Of a stretch of DNA of 42,031 nucleotides, positions 24,760 to 34,759 are shown in pieces. A model generated the notes under the pieces. It made no database searches and had not been told where the DNA came from. It saw only the letters and a list, made by a program, of their open reading frames with translations. The stretch spans positions 1 through 42,031 of the forward strand of contig JACQKK010000097.1 of assembly GCA_016204605.1 (NCBI GenBank). Reading direction: 5' to 3'. The first letter of the stretch is position 1; each line of letters begins with the position of its first letter. The translations under genes and the position numbers were made by a program. This DNA comes from Candidatus Lambdaproteobacteria bacterium. GTDB taxonomy: Bacteria > SAR324 > JACQKK01.

Positions 24760-24886
24760 CACCCCTGCCCCTCCCCACCAAGTGGCGAGGGGGGAAGCCA
24801 TTCCCGCAAATCGGCTCTGGCGGCCAGCATGGCGCCCCCTCCCTCTCCGCTTACGGAGAGGGAGGGCCGGGGAGGGTGAGGTACCG
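24760..24886. repeat. Intergenic GC-rich hairpin repeat (family member 2)
   Basis: Between the convergent transglycosylase and MFS genes. Words CCCACCCCTGCCCCTCCCCAC (24760s) and a perfect 13-bp stem, CCCTCCCTCTCCG (24837-24849) with CGGAGAGGGAGGG (24854-24866), then GGGGAGGGTGAGG. The same modules occur at 28451-28710 and 36365-36408. It may double as a transcription barrier. Confidence 0.75.
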
Positions 24887-24888
24887 CG

Positions 24889-26136
24889 TCAGCCGGTCGG
24901 CTCGCCGACGGGGCGCGCGGCCGGCGCGCGGGCCATCACCCGGCGGAACGCAATGGCCGAGACCACCAGGATCGCGGCGATCAGGGCGAAGGGCGCCCGG
25001 TAGTCGTGGCCGCCGAAGGCGGCGATCAGGAACCCCGCCAGCAGCGGTCCCGCGGCGTGGCCCACGTCGAAGATGGTGCCGAAGGCGCCCATGGCCGAGC
25101 CGAGCTGGCTCTCCTGGCACAGGTCCGCCACCAGCGCGGCGGTGGAGGAGGTGACCACGGCGACGCCCAGACCCAGCGTGGCCGCCAGCACCAGCAGCGC
25201 CGGGAAGCCGGTGAACCAGGGGATGAGCGCGAACGGGACGGCGCAGGCGAACATGCCCCAGAAAATCAGCGCCACCCGCCCGATCCGGTCGGACCAGCGC
25301 CCCAGCCAGGGCTTGGCGCTCACGGTCGCCACCACCTGTACCCCCCAGAGCAGCCCCGCCTCGAGCGGCGTCAGCCCGGCCACCAGCACGGCGTAGAGCG
25401 GCAGGAACGCCTCCAGCGCGCCCACGGCGAGGTTCTGCATGCCCTCCATGTTGCTGGTGGCCAGCACCCGCCGGTCCAGCAGGATCTCCCGCGCGCCCGT
25501 GCGGAACTGGCGCAGCACGCCGGCCAGCGCGTGCTCCCCGGGCGCGGCGGGCGCGGCCTCGCGCGGCACCGCCCACAAGGCGAGCAGCAGCGCCGCCGCC
25601 CCCAGCGCCGCGACGACGCCGTAGACGAGGTGGTAGTCACCGATACGGTTGGCACCCCCGACCGCCAGCAGGGTCAGCATCAGCCCGCCCAGCGGCGCCC
25701 CCACCAGGTTGCCGGCGACGCTGACGGAGGAGAACCAGCTGAGCGTTTCCGCCCGGCGCGCGCCGGCCAGCCCGATCACCACGGCCATGGCCACCGGCGC
25801 ATAGATCGCGGTGGCGAAGCCGTGCAGGAAGCGCACGACCACCAGCGCCGCGTACGACTCGACGAACGGGTACGCCAGCGGCACCAGCGCGAACACCGCC
25901 AGCCCCGCGAACAGCGTGCGCCGGCGCCCGATCACGTCGGAGACGACCCCGGCCGGCAGCTTGAAGAAAACGCCCGTGACGGTGGAGATGGCCACCGCCA
26001 GCCCCACCGCCTCGGGCCCAGCCCCCAGCGAGGCCGCGAACAGCGCCAGCACCGGCGTGCGCGCCAGGGCGTACGAGGTGCGCGCCAGAAACCCCACCGC
26101 ACACAGACCGACCAGCACCCCTCCCGTCCGCACCAT
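24889..26136 (-). CDS. Major facilitator superfamily transporter
   Basis: A 415-aa integral membrane protein with about 12 hydrophobic segments. The MFS motif A appears after the second helix as LPAGVVSDVIGRRRTLFAG (about 60-78) and a degenerate copy mid-protein as GRWSDRIGRVALIF (about 285-298). VRFLHGFATAIYAPVAMAVVIGLAGARRAE resembles the helix 4 region of drug-exporter-like members. ATG 26136 has GGGGGAG just upstream; the frame stays open 5' only by chance. It is probably a proton-coupled exporter; the substrate cannot be told. It converges on the transglycosylase and diverges from uvrB, with the inverted-repeat element 26204-26277 between. Confidence 0.85.
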   Translation of the reverse strand: MVRTGGVLVGLCAVGFLARTSYALARTPVLALFAASLGAGPEAVGLAVAISTVTGVFFKLPAGVVSDVIGRRRTLFAGLAVFALVPLAYPFVESYAALVVVRFLHGFATAIYAPVAMAVVIGLAGARRAETLSWFSSVSVAGNLVGAPLGGLMLTLLAVGGANRIGDYHLVYGVVAALGAAALLLALWAVPREAAPAAPGEHALAGVLRQFRTGAREILLDRRVLATSNMEGMQNLAVGALEAFLPLYAVLVAGLTPLEAGLLWGVQVVATVSAKPWLGRWSDRIGRVALIFWGMFACAVPFALIPWFTGFPALLVLAATLGLGVAVVTSSTAALVADLCQESQLGSAMGAFGTIFDVGHAAGPLLAGFLIAAFGGHDYRAPFALIAAILVVSAIAFRRVMARAPAARPVGEPTG

Positions 26137-26203
26137 GCGCTCCCCCGGTTGCACATTGACCTGAAGTCCCGGCAGCCTTCGGCAGCGGGTCAGTCCGAAA
26201 TCC

Positions 26204-26277
26204 AACAGCAGATGTCTCGCTGTCGCTCGACGTGACAAGCCCATGTCATTTCGAGCGACAGCGAGGAATCCGCTGTT
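26204..26277. repeat. 34-bp imperfect inverted-repeat element upstream of uvrB
   Basis: Left arm 26204-26237 and right arm 26244-26277 match as inverted repeats at 29 of 34 positions, with a 6-base spacer. The core is TCGAGCGACAGCGAG. The right arm resembles the widespread bacterial intergenic word TCATTTCGAGCGACAGCGAG. It would form a very stable RNA hairpin and lies between the divergent MFS and uvrB genes. It looks like a REP/MITE-type repeat. Only one copy is present in this window. Confidence 0.8.
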
Positions 26278-26423
26278 CGCGTTCCGACAGGCGGTCGCCA
26301 GACCGCCTCACCCCCTGTGCCCCCCGCGGATTCCTGTCCCGCGCCGGCAATGGTACCCTGGTTCCGCGCAAGCCGCCCACGTCGACAGATTACCGCAGCT
26401 GCACCCCGAATTGCGCGCCGCCG

Positions 26424-28400
<1,977 letters not shown>

Positions 28401-28450
28401 TACCGACTGGCGACCTCTGCGAATCCGCTGAACGGGAGGCTTGGCCGCGC

Positions 28451-28710
28451 GTCCCCACCCCTGCCCCTCCCCACCTGGTGGAGAGGGGGAAAGCGGCGCC
28501 CGTCCGCGCTGGCGGCCGATACGGGGCTCCCGCCCCGCTCCGGCAACGGAGGGGGAGGGCCAGGGTGGGTGAGGTCTCCCCCCGCGTCCCTACCCCTGCC
28601 CCTCCCCACAAAGTGGAGAGGGGGAAAGCGGCGCTCGTCCACGCTGGCGGCCGATACGGGGCTCCCTCCCGCTCCGGCAACGGAGGGGGAGGGCCAGGGT
28701 GGGTGACGCC
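28451..28710. repeat. Two tandem copies of a 135-bp GC-rich repeat
   Basis: Copy 1 (28451-28585) and copy 2 (28586 to about 28710) share the module order: ACCCCTGCCCCTCCCCAC, GTGGAGAGGGGGAAAGCGGCG, CTGGCGGCCGATACGGGGCTCCC, GCTCCGGCAACGGAGGGGGA, and GGCCAGGGTGGGTGA. Most of the 28401-28777 gap between uvrB and the ComFB-like gene is this repeat, and I see no gene in it. It belongs to the dispersed family also found at 2536, 24760 and elsewhere. Confidence 0.85.
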
Positions 28711-28777
28711 GCGGTGGTTGCCAAAGCCGAGGGGTTTTGCAGAGGGCTCGATGTTGTATGAGGTCGCGGGGGGACGC

Positions 28778-29080
28778 TCAGCGCGGATGCTTGGGGTGGG
28801 CGCGCACCCGCTCGAAGGCGTCGCGCAGGTACGACTCGATGTCGTCGCGGCTGGTGGCCTCGGGATGGAGCAGGATCGCGCCGCTCTGGATGTAGTGGGC
28901 GGGGATGCGGTTCATGGTCAGTGCGTACACGTCCTGGACGCAGAGCGTGCAGCCACAGAAGCCCGCCTGCCGGGGCAGCGCCTCGCGCAGCGCCTCGATC
29001 ACCCGCAGCTCGCTGTAATTCCGCACGTGCGCGAGATCGTGCCCTCTGACCCTGTACCCGTCCCCGTCCCTGTCGGCCAT
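28778..29080 (-). CDS. ComFB-family (late competence development) protein
   Basis: A 100-aa protein. HVRNYSELRVIEALREALPRQAGFCGCTLCVQDVYALTMNRIPAHYIQS matches the ComFB family, including the cysteines C42, C44 and C47 next to D50-V-Y-A-L-x-x-N-x-x-P-x-x-Y; these cysteines are thought to bind zinc. ATG 29080 follows GGAGAG; a start 27 bases earlier is possible but less well placed. Known homologues occur in competence operons of Bacillus and as cyclic-di-nucleotide binding proteins in cyanobacteria. The role here is unknown. It is transcribed divergently from recO, 86 bases away. Confidence 0.78.
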   Translation of the reverse strand: MADRDGDGYRVRGHDLAHVRNYSELRVIEALREALPRQAGFCGCTLCVQDVYALTMNRIPAHYIQSGAILLHPEATSRDDIESYLRDAFERVRAHPKHPR

Positions 29081-29166
29081 GGTTCTCTCCGCCGGAGTTT
29101 TTCGCATTATGCCGCGCTGCGCGGAAGAATCAATGGCGCGCCGCCGCCTCCGTGGGGACTGAGCCG

Positions 29167-29967
29167 ATGAAGCCCTTCTCCTCCGAATGCATCGTCCTGG
29201 CCCAGCGCCCGTACAGGGAGCGGGACCGGCTGGTGAGCTTCCTGGCGCGCGACCGGGGGCGGCTCGCGGGCATCGCCCGGGGCGCGCAGAAGCTCACGGG
29301 GCGCGGCGTGGGCAGCTACGAGCCCTGCACGCGCGGCGTGATCCACTACGTGGAGAGCCGGGGCACGGAGCTGGTCAGCATCCGCAAGTGCGACCCCCAG
29401 CCGCCCTACCTCTTCCTCGAGCAGGACTACGCCAAGTACCTCTACGCGGCCTATTTCGCGGAGTGGCTGACGCTGTGCCCCGTCCCCGCCGCCGAGGCCG
29501 AGCGCTTCTTCCTGCTGCTGGCGGGCGGCATCGAGGCCGTCTGCGCCGCCGGAAGCGCCCAGGCGCTGGCCGCGGCCCGGCTGGCCTACGAGCTGGAGCT
29601 GCTGGCGTGCCTGGGGCTCCTGCCCGAGTGGGGGCGCTGCTGCGCGTGCGGCCGGGCGCTCCTCGACGAGGGCTCCGGCCCGCCGCGCCCGCTGTTCGCG
29701 CAGCCCCTGGCGCTGGATGCCCGGGAGGGCGGCTTGCGCTGCCCCGAGTGCCGGGGCTCGGGTCCCGCGTTCTCGCCCGGCACCCTCGCCTTCGTGACCG
29801 CCTGGAGCGATCCCGCCCGGCGCAAGGGGCTGCGCCCCACCCAGGGCGCCCTGGCGGAGCTGGCCCGCGGGCTGGGCGTGTACCTCGCCTACCACGTCGA
29901 GCGGCAGCCGCGCTCGCTGGCGCTGCTCCCGGGCGCCGACGGCAAGCCCGCCCAGGGGATGGGGTGA
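29167..29967 (+). CDS. recO: DNA repair protein RecO (zinc-finger type)
   Basis: A 266-aa recombination mediator of the RecFOR pathway. The N-terminal OB fold reads SSECIVLAQRPYRERDRLVSFLARDRGRLAGIARGAQK, with the typical KGARK-like element as RGAQK. A helical core (AYFAEWLTLCPVPAAEAERFFLLL) follows. The C-terminal part carries four cysteines, CCACGRALL and LRCPECRG, expected to bind zinc, then FVTAWSDPARRKGLRPTQGALAELARGLGVYLAYHVERQPRSL. The Cys4 site is absent from E. coli RecO but present in Deinococcus and deltaproteobacterial types. ATG 29167 was chosen over GTG 29152. Confidence 0.9.
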   Translation: MKPFSSECIVLAQRPYRERDRLVSFLARDRGRLAGIARGAQKLTGRGVGSYEPCTRGVIHYVESRGTELVSIRKCDPQPPYLFLEQDYAKYLYAAYFAEWLTLCPVPAAEAERFFLLLAGGIEAVCAAGSAQALAAARLAYELELLACLGLLPEWGRCCACGRALLDEGSGPPRPLFAQPLALDAREGGLRCPECRGSGPAFSPGTLAFVTAWSDPARRKGLRPTQGALAELARGLGVYLAYHVERQPRSLALLPGADGKPAQGMG

Positions 29968-29975
29968 CCGCGGGC

Positions 29976-30005
29976 TTGCGACCCCATGGGCTCCAGCGCT
30001 ATGCT
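29976..30005 (+). promoter_or_regulatory. Candidate promoter of higBA
   Basis: TTGCGA (29976-29981) and TATGCT (30000-30005) with an 18-base spacer are each 4/6 matches to the sigma-70 hexamers. The expected start is about 12-15 bases before the HigB ATG at 30025. A short leader is plausible for a toxin-antitoxin operon. No clear operator palindrome was seen. Confidence 0.35.
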
Positions 30006-30024
30006 GTTACGCGGGACTTAACGC

Positions 30025-30303
30025 ATGATCCGGTCGTTTGCGCACAAGGGGCTGCGGCGGTTCTTCGAGCAGGGCAGCCACGCGGGCGTTCAGCCCGCGC
30101 ACGTCAAGCGTCTGCGCACGATCCTGGGCAGGTTGCATACGGCGATCGCGTTGCAGGACCTCGCGCTGCCCGGGCTGCGGTTGCACGCTTTGCACGGCGA
30201 CCTGGAGGGCCGCCGGGCCGTCAGCGTCAATGGCCCGTGGCGCGTCACATTCCGCTTCGAGGAAGGCCATGGCTGGGAAGTCGACTACGTCCAATACCAC
30301 TGA
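30025..30303 (+). CDS. higB: HigB-type ribosome-dependent mRNA interferase toxin
   Basis: A 92-aa RelE-superfamily toxin: MIRSFAHKGLRRFFEQGSHAGVQPAHVKRLRTILGRLHTA, then LPGLRLHALHGDLEGRRAVSVNGPWRVTFRFE and DVYQYH-like VDYVQYH at the end. The sequence matches the HigB (killer protein) family, including basic residues in the active-site strand (GPWRVTFRF). The stop is 16 bases before higA. Toxin precedes antitoxin, the standard hig order. Confidence 0.92.
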   Translation: MIRSFAHKGLRRFFEQGSHAGVQPAHVKRLRTILGRLHTAIALQDLALPGLRLHALHGDLEGRRAVSVNGPWRVTFRFEEGHGWEVDYVQYH

Positions 30304-30319
30304 GCCGGCCCCGCTCCGC

Positions 30320-30613
30320 ATGCACAACCCGCCGCACCCCGGCGAGGTGCTGCGCGATCTCTGTCTGGAACCCCTCGGGCTCACCGTGGCGGAGACGGCC
30401 CGCGCGATCGGTGTGTCGCGCACCGCCCTGTCGCAGTTCGTCAACGGGCATACCCGGTTGAGCCTGGACATGGCACGGCGATTGGCGGCCGCTTTCCGCA
30501 CGAGCCCCGAGTCGTGGCTCAACCTGCAGCACGCCCACGACCTGTGGCGCGCACGGAAGGATCGCACCCGCCTCCGCGTACGCCCGCTCGTCGCCAGGAA
30601 GGCTGCCGGGTAG
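30320..30613 (+). CDS. higA: HigA-type antitoxin (XRE HTH)
   Basis: A 97-aa protein starting MHNPPHPGEVLRDLCLEPLGLTVAETARAIGVSRTALSQFVNGHTRLSLDMARRLAAAFRTSPESWLNLQHAHDL, the canonical HigA/VapI sequence. An XRE-type helix-turn-helix lies at about 22-60, and the conserved PPHPGE start and WL-x-LQ ending are present. It should bind HigB and repress the operon. ATG 30320 begins precisely at the family N-terminus. Confidence 0.93.
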   Translation: MHNPPHPGEVLRDLCLEPLGLTVAETARAIGVSRTALSQFVNGHTRLSLDMARRLAAAFRTSPESWLNLQHAHDLWRARKDRTRLRVRPLVARKAAG

Positions 30614-30698
30614 CGGCTGTTCCGACCCCCAAGCCATGCGCATTCAGCCGGCGGACTCGGCGCCAGCGTCCCATCCGCCATCGACTAGAGCCGCCTGC

Positions 30699-30995
30699 AT
30701 GTTCATCGCCATGAACCGCTTCACCATCGCCGAGGGGCGCGGCGCCGAGTTCGAGACCCGCTGGCGCGGGCGCAGCTCGTACCTGAAGGATTCGCCCGGG
30801 TTCGTCCGCTTCCGGCTGCTGAAGCTCGACGAGACCCACTACAGCTCGTACGCGGAGTGGGAGAGCGAGGCGGCCTTCCGGGCCTGGACGACCTCGGAGG
30901 GGTTCCGCAAGGCCCATGGGCAGCGCCTGCCGGAGGGCATCCTGGCCGGCCATCCCCACCTGGAGACCTGGGAGGTCATCCTGGACGAGGCGTGA
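30699..30995 (+). CDS. Antibiotic-biosynthesis monooxygenase (ABM) domain protein
   Basis: A 98-aa dimeric ferredoxin-like-fold protein: MFIAMNRFTIAEGRGAEFETRWRGRSSYLKDSPGFVRFRLLKL, then HYSSYAEWESEAAFRAWTTSEGFRKAHG. The pattern N-x-F-x-V/I-x-x-G-x-x-x-x-F-E-x-x-W and W-x-S-x-x-x-F-x-x-W is that of ABM/IsdG-like heme-degrading monooxygenases. The Asn and Trp of IsdG have plausible counterparts (N6, W57-region). ATG 30699 starts the domain; an earlier in-frame start at 30636 is unsupported. The last 20 bases overlap the end of the convergent rRNA methyltransferase gene. The substrate is unknown; heme is only one possibility. Confidence 0.78.
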   Translation: MFIAMNRFTIAEGRGAEFETRWRGRSSYLKDSPGFVRFRLLKLDETHYSSYAEWESEAAFRAWTTSEGFRKAHGQRLPEGILAGHPHLETWEVILDEA

Positions 30996-32409
30996 ACTCG
31001 GCCACCAGCTCCAGGTGGTGGGTCTGGCAGAACTGGTCGAACCCGCGCAGCGCCGTGAGATCGTAGCCGGCGCCCAGGCGGGCCGCGTCGCGGGCCAGCG
31101 TGGCCGGATCGCAGGAGACGTACACCAGCCGCGCAGGCCGCAGGGCCAGCAGCGCCTCGGCCAGCCGCGCGGAGAGGCCGCGCCGGGGCGGATCGACCAG
31201 CACCGCCGCCGGCGCGCCGTGGCGCGCGACCAAGCCGGCCAGCGCCCCCGGCTGATCGAGGTCCACGCTCTCGAAGCGGCAGGGCAGCCCGGCGGCGCGG
31301 GCGTTCCGGCGCGCCGCCCGCACGGCCTCCCGCTCCCGCTCCGCGCCGACCACGCGCCAGCCTCGGGCCGCCAGGGGCAGCGAGAACAGCCCCACGCCGC
31401 AGTACAGCTCCAGCAGCAGCGGCGGGGGGGCGTCGTTCCCGGCGCCGGCCGCGGGCGCGGCACTTCCCAGCAGCGCCGTCACGTGATCGACCATGGCCGC
31501 GGCCTGGGGCAGGTTGACCTGAAAGAATCCCTCCGGGTGGACGCGGTAGCGCCACGCGCCGACGCGCTTGGCGAGCAGCGGCTCGCCGAGAAGCGGTGTC
31601 AGGCGGGAGCCGCGCCCCGCCGGCCCCGGCGCCTCGATGGCCACCTGGGCCACTTCCGGGCAGGCGCCGCTCAGGTGCGCCAGCAGGGGGGCGCGCAGGG
31701 CCAGCAGGGCCTTGGCCGCGCGCGCGTCCGGCGCGTGCAGGGTCACGGCCAGGCGGGCGACGTCCGCGCCGGGCGCGCCATCGGCCGCATGGCCCTGGAT
31801 GGTCACGCGCCGCGCCAGCCCGTCCGCCCCGCCTGAAACCCCTTGCGCGAGAAACGCGGCCACGGCCGTGGCGGCGCGGCTGAGCGCCGCCGGCGCCAGC
31901 CGGCAGCGGGCGATCGGCACCGGCTCCGCGCCCAGCCAGCCGTGGAAGGCGGGGGCGAGCCCTTGCGGCGTCGGCGCCAGCGCGAAGTCCAGCCGGTCGC
32001 GGTATTCGAGCGGGGCCGGGCCGGGGACGAGCTCCCACCCGGGCGGCGGCTCCAGCTTGCCGATCCGCCGCAACTGCTCCTCGGCCACGGCGCGCTTGGC
32101 GGCGAGCTGGGCGCTGTAGGCGAGATGCTGCCAGTCGCAGCCGCCGCACTCGGCGAAGTGGGGGCAGGCCGGCTCGACGCGGTCGAGAGCGGGCTCGAGC
32201 GCCCGCACGACGTGGGCCAGCGCATAGCGCGGGTAGACGCGGTCCAGCTCGACCTCGCTGCGCTCGCCGGGCAGGCCGCGGGCCACCAGCACCGCCAGCC
32301 CTTCGTGGCGGGCGACGGCCCTGCCCTCCGCGCCCATCCGCTCCGGGGTGAGCACCAGCCGCCGGCCGGGGCCGAGGCTACCAGTGGGCGGGGTAGTATT
32401 CGGGCCCAT
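30976..32409 (-). CDS. rlmD: 23S rRNA (uracil-5-)-methyltransferase, RlmD/RumA-like
   Basis: A 477-aa SAM-dependent RNA m5U methyltransferase. The N-terminal TRAM domain (LVLTPERMGAEGRAVARHEGLAVLVARGLPGE) is followed by a 4Fe-4S site: C82, C88 and C91 in CPHFAECGGCDWQHL, with C169 in PIARCRL. The SAM motif is LLELYCGVGLFSLPLAARG, the N-DPP motif is VLVDPPRRG, and the catalytic nucleophile C433 lies in YVSCDPATLARD. ATG 32409 is inside the thiI coding end (32-base overlap), suggesting translational coupling. Which uridine of 23S rRNA (1939 or 747 type) is modified cannot be read from the sequence, so the RlmD name is tentative versus RlmCD. Confidence 0.88.
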   Translation of the reverse strand: MGPNTTPPTGSLGPGRRLVLTPERMGAEGRAVARHEGLAVLVARGLPGERSEVELDRVYPRYALAHVVRALEPALDRVEPACPHFAECGGCDWQHLAYSAQLAAKRAVAEEQLRRIGKLEPPPGWELVPGPAPLEYRDRLDFALAPTPQGLAPAFHGWLGAEPVPIARCRLAPAALSRAATAVAAFLAQGVSGGADGLARRVTIQGHAADGAPGADVARLAVTLHAPDARAAKALLALRAPLLAHLSGACPEVAQVAIEAPGPAGRGSRLTPLLGEPLLAKRVGAWRYRVHPEGFFQVNLPQAAAMVDHVTALLGSAAPAAGAGNDAPPPLLLELYCGVGLFSLPLAARGWRVVGAEREREAVRAARRNARAAGLPCRFESVDLDQPGALAGLVARHGAPAAVLVDPPRRGLSARLAEALLALRPARLVYVSCDPATLARDAARLGAGYDLTALRGFDQFCQTHHLELVAEFTPRPG

Positions 32410-33631
32410 GCTCGATCGTCTCCAGTCCGGCCAGGCACTGCTCCACCAGCGCGGCGAGGGGCAGCTTCGCTTCCGCCTCGCGCACCTGCTCCGGCCGGGC
32501 GCGGGTCTCCGGGTGGCGGGGCTGGAACAGGGTGCAGCAGTCCGGGAAGGGCCGGATGCTGATGGGATAGGTGCCGATCCGCTGCGCGCGCCCGATGATC
32601 TCCTGCTTGTTCAGGCCGATCAGCGGCTGGAAGAGGGGCAGGGTCGCCGTCTCGCGGATGGCGGCGATGTTCTCGAGGGTCTGGCTGGCCACCTGGCCGA
32701 GCGACTCGCCGGTGACCAGCGCCTGGGCGCGCGCCCGCTCGGCGACGCGCACCGCGACCCGGTTCATGGTGCGCCGGTAGAGCACCGTGCGCAGTGCCTC
32801 CGGGCAGAGATCGCGGATGGCCTGCTGCGCCTCGGCGAACGGCGCGATGAACAGCCGGCTGCGCGGCTGGTAGCGCGCCATGAACCGCACCAGGTCCAGC
32901 ACCTTCTCCTTGCTGTGCTCGCCGATGAACGGGAAGCTGTGGAAATAGAGATAGGCCACCTCGCAGCCGCGCGTCATCATCAGGTAGGCGGCCACGGGGC
33001 TGTCGATGCCGCCGCTGAGCAGGCACAGCACGCGCCCGCTCGACCCCACCGCCAGTCCGCCGGGACCCGGAATCTTCTCCTCGAACAGCAGCGCGTCGGT
33101 GGCGCCGATCTCGACCATCACCGTGAGTTCGGGTTGCGTCAGGTTCACGCTCAGCTCCGGGAAGGCCTCCAGCACCGCGCCGCCCAGCTCCGCCGCGAGC
33201 TGCATCGACGTGAGCGGATAGCGCTTGTCCTTGCGCGCCACCTCGATCCGGAACGTGCGGGGCCGCCCGGGCGCGCCCGGGCGCGCCAGCACGCCCGCCA
33301 CCAGCTTACGCGCGGCTTCGGCGAGCCGCTCGGGCTCGCGGGCCACGTGGCGGGCCACGCTTACGTTGGCCACGCCGGGGAGCCCGCGCACGAGATCGGC
33401 CGCCGGCGCAAGGTCTGCCGCAGGCGCAGTGGCGGCTCCTGGCGCAGCGTGGGCCGCGGGCGCCCGGGCGGCCGCGCCCCTGATCTCCGCCCGCAGGTGC
33501 TGCCGGGTCACGGTGTAGGGGCCGAGCGCCTTGACGTGGCAGGCGAGATTCTCCGCCATGCGCCGCTCGAACTGGCGGCGGTTGTGGCCCTTCAGCGCGA
33601 TCTCGGAGAAGCGGACGACCAGCGTTTCCAT
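32378..33631 (-). CDS. thiI: tRNA 4-thiouridine synthase ThiI (no rhodanese domain)
   Basis: A 417-aa protein. The N-terminal ferredoxin-like/THUMP region (METLVVRFSEIALKGHNRRQFERRM to about 185) includes TFRIEVARKDKRYPLTS and LTQPELTVMVEIG. The PP-loop ATPase domain carries SGGIDSPVAAYLMMTRG (206-222) and the family words FIGEHSKEKV and ALVTGESLGQVASQTLENI, with a C-terminal RPFPDCCTLFQPRHP. It transfers sulfur to U8 of tRNA. The fused rhodanese domain of E. coli ThiI is absent, as in most bacteria. The Ala/Pro-rich insert near residues 60-80 (AHAAPGAATAPAADLAPAADL) is unusual in THUMP. ATG 33631 has GGAGG upstream. Confidence 0.93.
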   Translation of the reverse strand: METLVVRFSEIALKGHNRRQFERRMAENLACHVKALGPYTVTRQHLRAEIRGAAARAPAAHAAPGAATAPAADLAPAADLVRGLPGVANVSVARHVAREPERLAEAARKLVAGVLARPGAPGRPRTFRIEVARKDKRYPLTSMQLAAELGGAVLEAFPELSVNLTQPELTVMVEIGATDALLFEEKIPGPGGLAVGSSGRVLCLLSGGIDSPVAAYLMMTRGCEVAYLYFHSFPFIGEHSKEKVLDLVRFMARYQPRSRLFIAPFAEAQQAIRDLCPEALRTVLYRRTMNRVAVRVAERARAQALVTGESLGQVASQTLENIAAIRETATLPLFQPLIGLNKQEIIGRAQRIGTYPISIRPFPDCCTLFQPRHPETRARPEQVREAEAKLPLAALVEQCLAGLETIEHGPEYYPAHW

Positions 33632-34276
33632 CGGGCACGGCCTCCCGTCGCGGTTCTGCGCAGCTTGCCCCCTCCCTCTGACTTTCCCCCGTGCCGCCGG
33701 CCGCTGGCAACCGAAAAGCGTCCGGCGGCGCCTCGACCGGGCGGGCTGACACACGGCAAGCCGCTCGGGCCGGGCACGAGCCGGTGCCGCCGCGACCTCA
33801 CCCCTGGCGCCCTCTCGCCAGGGAGCAGGGGCGCCAACCCATGGGCGGCGTTGGCTCCTGTGACTCATCTGCGGGTTGTGCGCGGACCAGACGTGACGTG
33901 GGCTTTCCGACGTGCGCGTCCCCACCCCTGCCCCTCCCCGCCAGGTGGGGAGGCGGGCCCGCAGGACGGGGCGGGGACGCCGGACGCTGCGCACCGTGCG
34001 GGTCTCAGCCTCACACGCACGGAGAAGTCGCATCCGAGCATGGCAGTTCCCGGAGGACGCCGGGAATCGTGACATCGCACAAGCCAACTCCCGGAGCGCG
34101 GAAGGGTAACGCTGATGAGCGGTGATGGAGACGGGCGTCGGCGGTGGTGTATCGGGCGGGTGCGAAGCCCCGGCAGGGATGGCCCCACGCCATGAATCGG
34201 AGAGGGGAAGGGGGTGCGGCAGCTCGACGTGCCAACGTCCGCCTCCGCTGCGGGAGGCCGGGGAAAGGCGGCGCCC
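33632..34276. other. Long intergenic region with hairpin repeats, no gene
   Basis: About 645 bases between thiI and the YbjN-like gene. It contains a repeat-type hairpin near 33805-33835 (CTGGCGCCCTCTCGCCAG and flanks) and another family member at 33909-33975 (GTCCCCACCCCTGCCCCTCC, then CCGCCAGGTGGGGAGGCGGG). Open frames that cross it are Arg/Pro-rich and overlap on both strands; I support none. Confidence 0.5.
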
Positions 34277-34759
34277 CTAGCCGAACAGGCTGCCGAGCAG
34301 GGTATCGACGCCGGATTGATCGAGCTTCTTCCAGTCTTCGTAGTGCAACTGTCCCCCGTAGGTGCCGGCGAGCTCGGTATCGAGCTGGTCCGCCACTTCC
34401 TGCATGGCGTAGGCGTGGCGCTGGATCGAGCTGGCGGTCACCAGCTCCAGCTCGAGGGTGTACTTCATCACCACGTAGAGCCTGCCCTCGCGCTCGACGA
34501 GTCCCATCGCCTCGCGCCGCTGCAAGGCGTTGTACTGGAGCAGATGGCGGAACAGGGCGTCGGAGGGCCGCACGTCGCTGACGAGCACCGAGTAGAAGGT
34601 CACGTTGCTGAGCTCGGGGTTGACCCGGAGCACCATCTGCGCCGAGCCGCGCCGCCAGACGAACACCTCGGGGCGAATCCTGCGCGGATTCACCACGGAG
34701 GTCTTGCTGAGATAGCCCCAACAGGTCTCGATGATGTCGCTGGCAGCGGCGCGTTCCAT
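34277..34759 (-). CDS. YbjN/type III chaperone-like fold protein
   Basis: A 160-aa soluble protein. RIRPEVFVWRRGSAQMVLRVNPELSNVTFYSVLVSDVRPSDALFRHLLQYNALQRREAMGLVEREGRLYVVMKYTLELELVTASSIQRHAYAMQEVADQLDTEL has the strand-helix-strand plan and the LL-x-x-N-x-x-x-x-x-x-x-x-x-x-x-x-G-x-L-x-V/L pattern of the YbjN/CesT-Tir chaperone superfamily. ATG 34759 has GAGGGAG upstream; a start 48 bases earlier is possible. No type III secretion genes are nearby, so a secretion role should not be assumed. Function unknown. Confidence 0.65.
   Translation of the reverse strand: MERAAASDIIETCWGYLSKTSVVNPRRIRPEVFVWRRGSAQMVLRVNPELSNVTFYSVLVSDVRPSDALFRHLLQYNALQRREAMGLVEREGRLYVVMKYTLELELVTASSIQRHAYAMQEVADQLDTELAGTYGGQLHYEDWKKLDQSGVDTLLGSLFG

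Noticed and set aside
33691..34125. Plus-strand open frame downstream of thiI
   Set aside because: It spans repeat sequence, is Pro/Arg-rich and has no ribosome-binding site or homology.
34277..34759. Evidence of a type III secretion locus from the chaperone-like fold
   Set aside because: No secretion apparatus genes nearby; the YbjN fold alone does not imply secretion.
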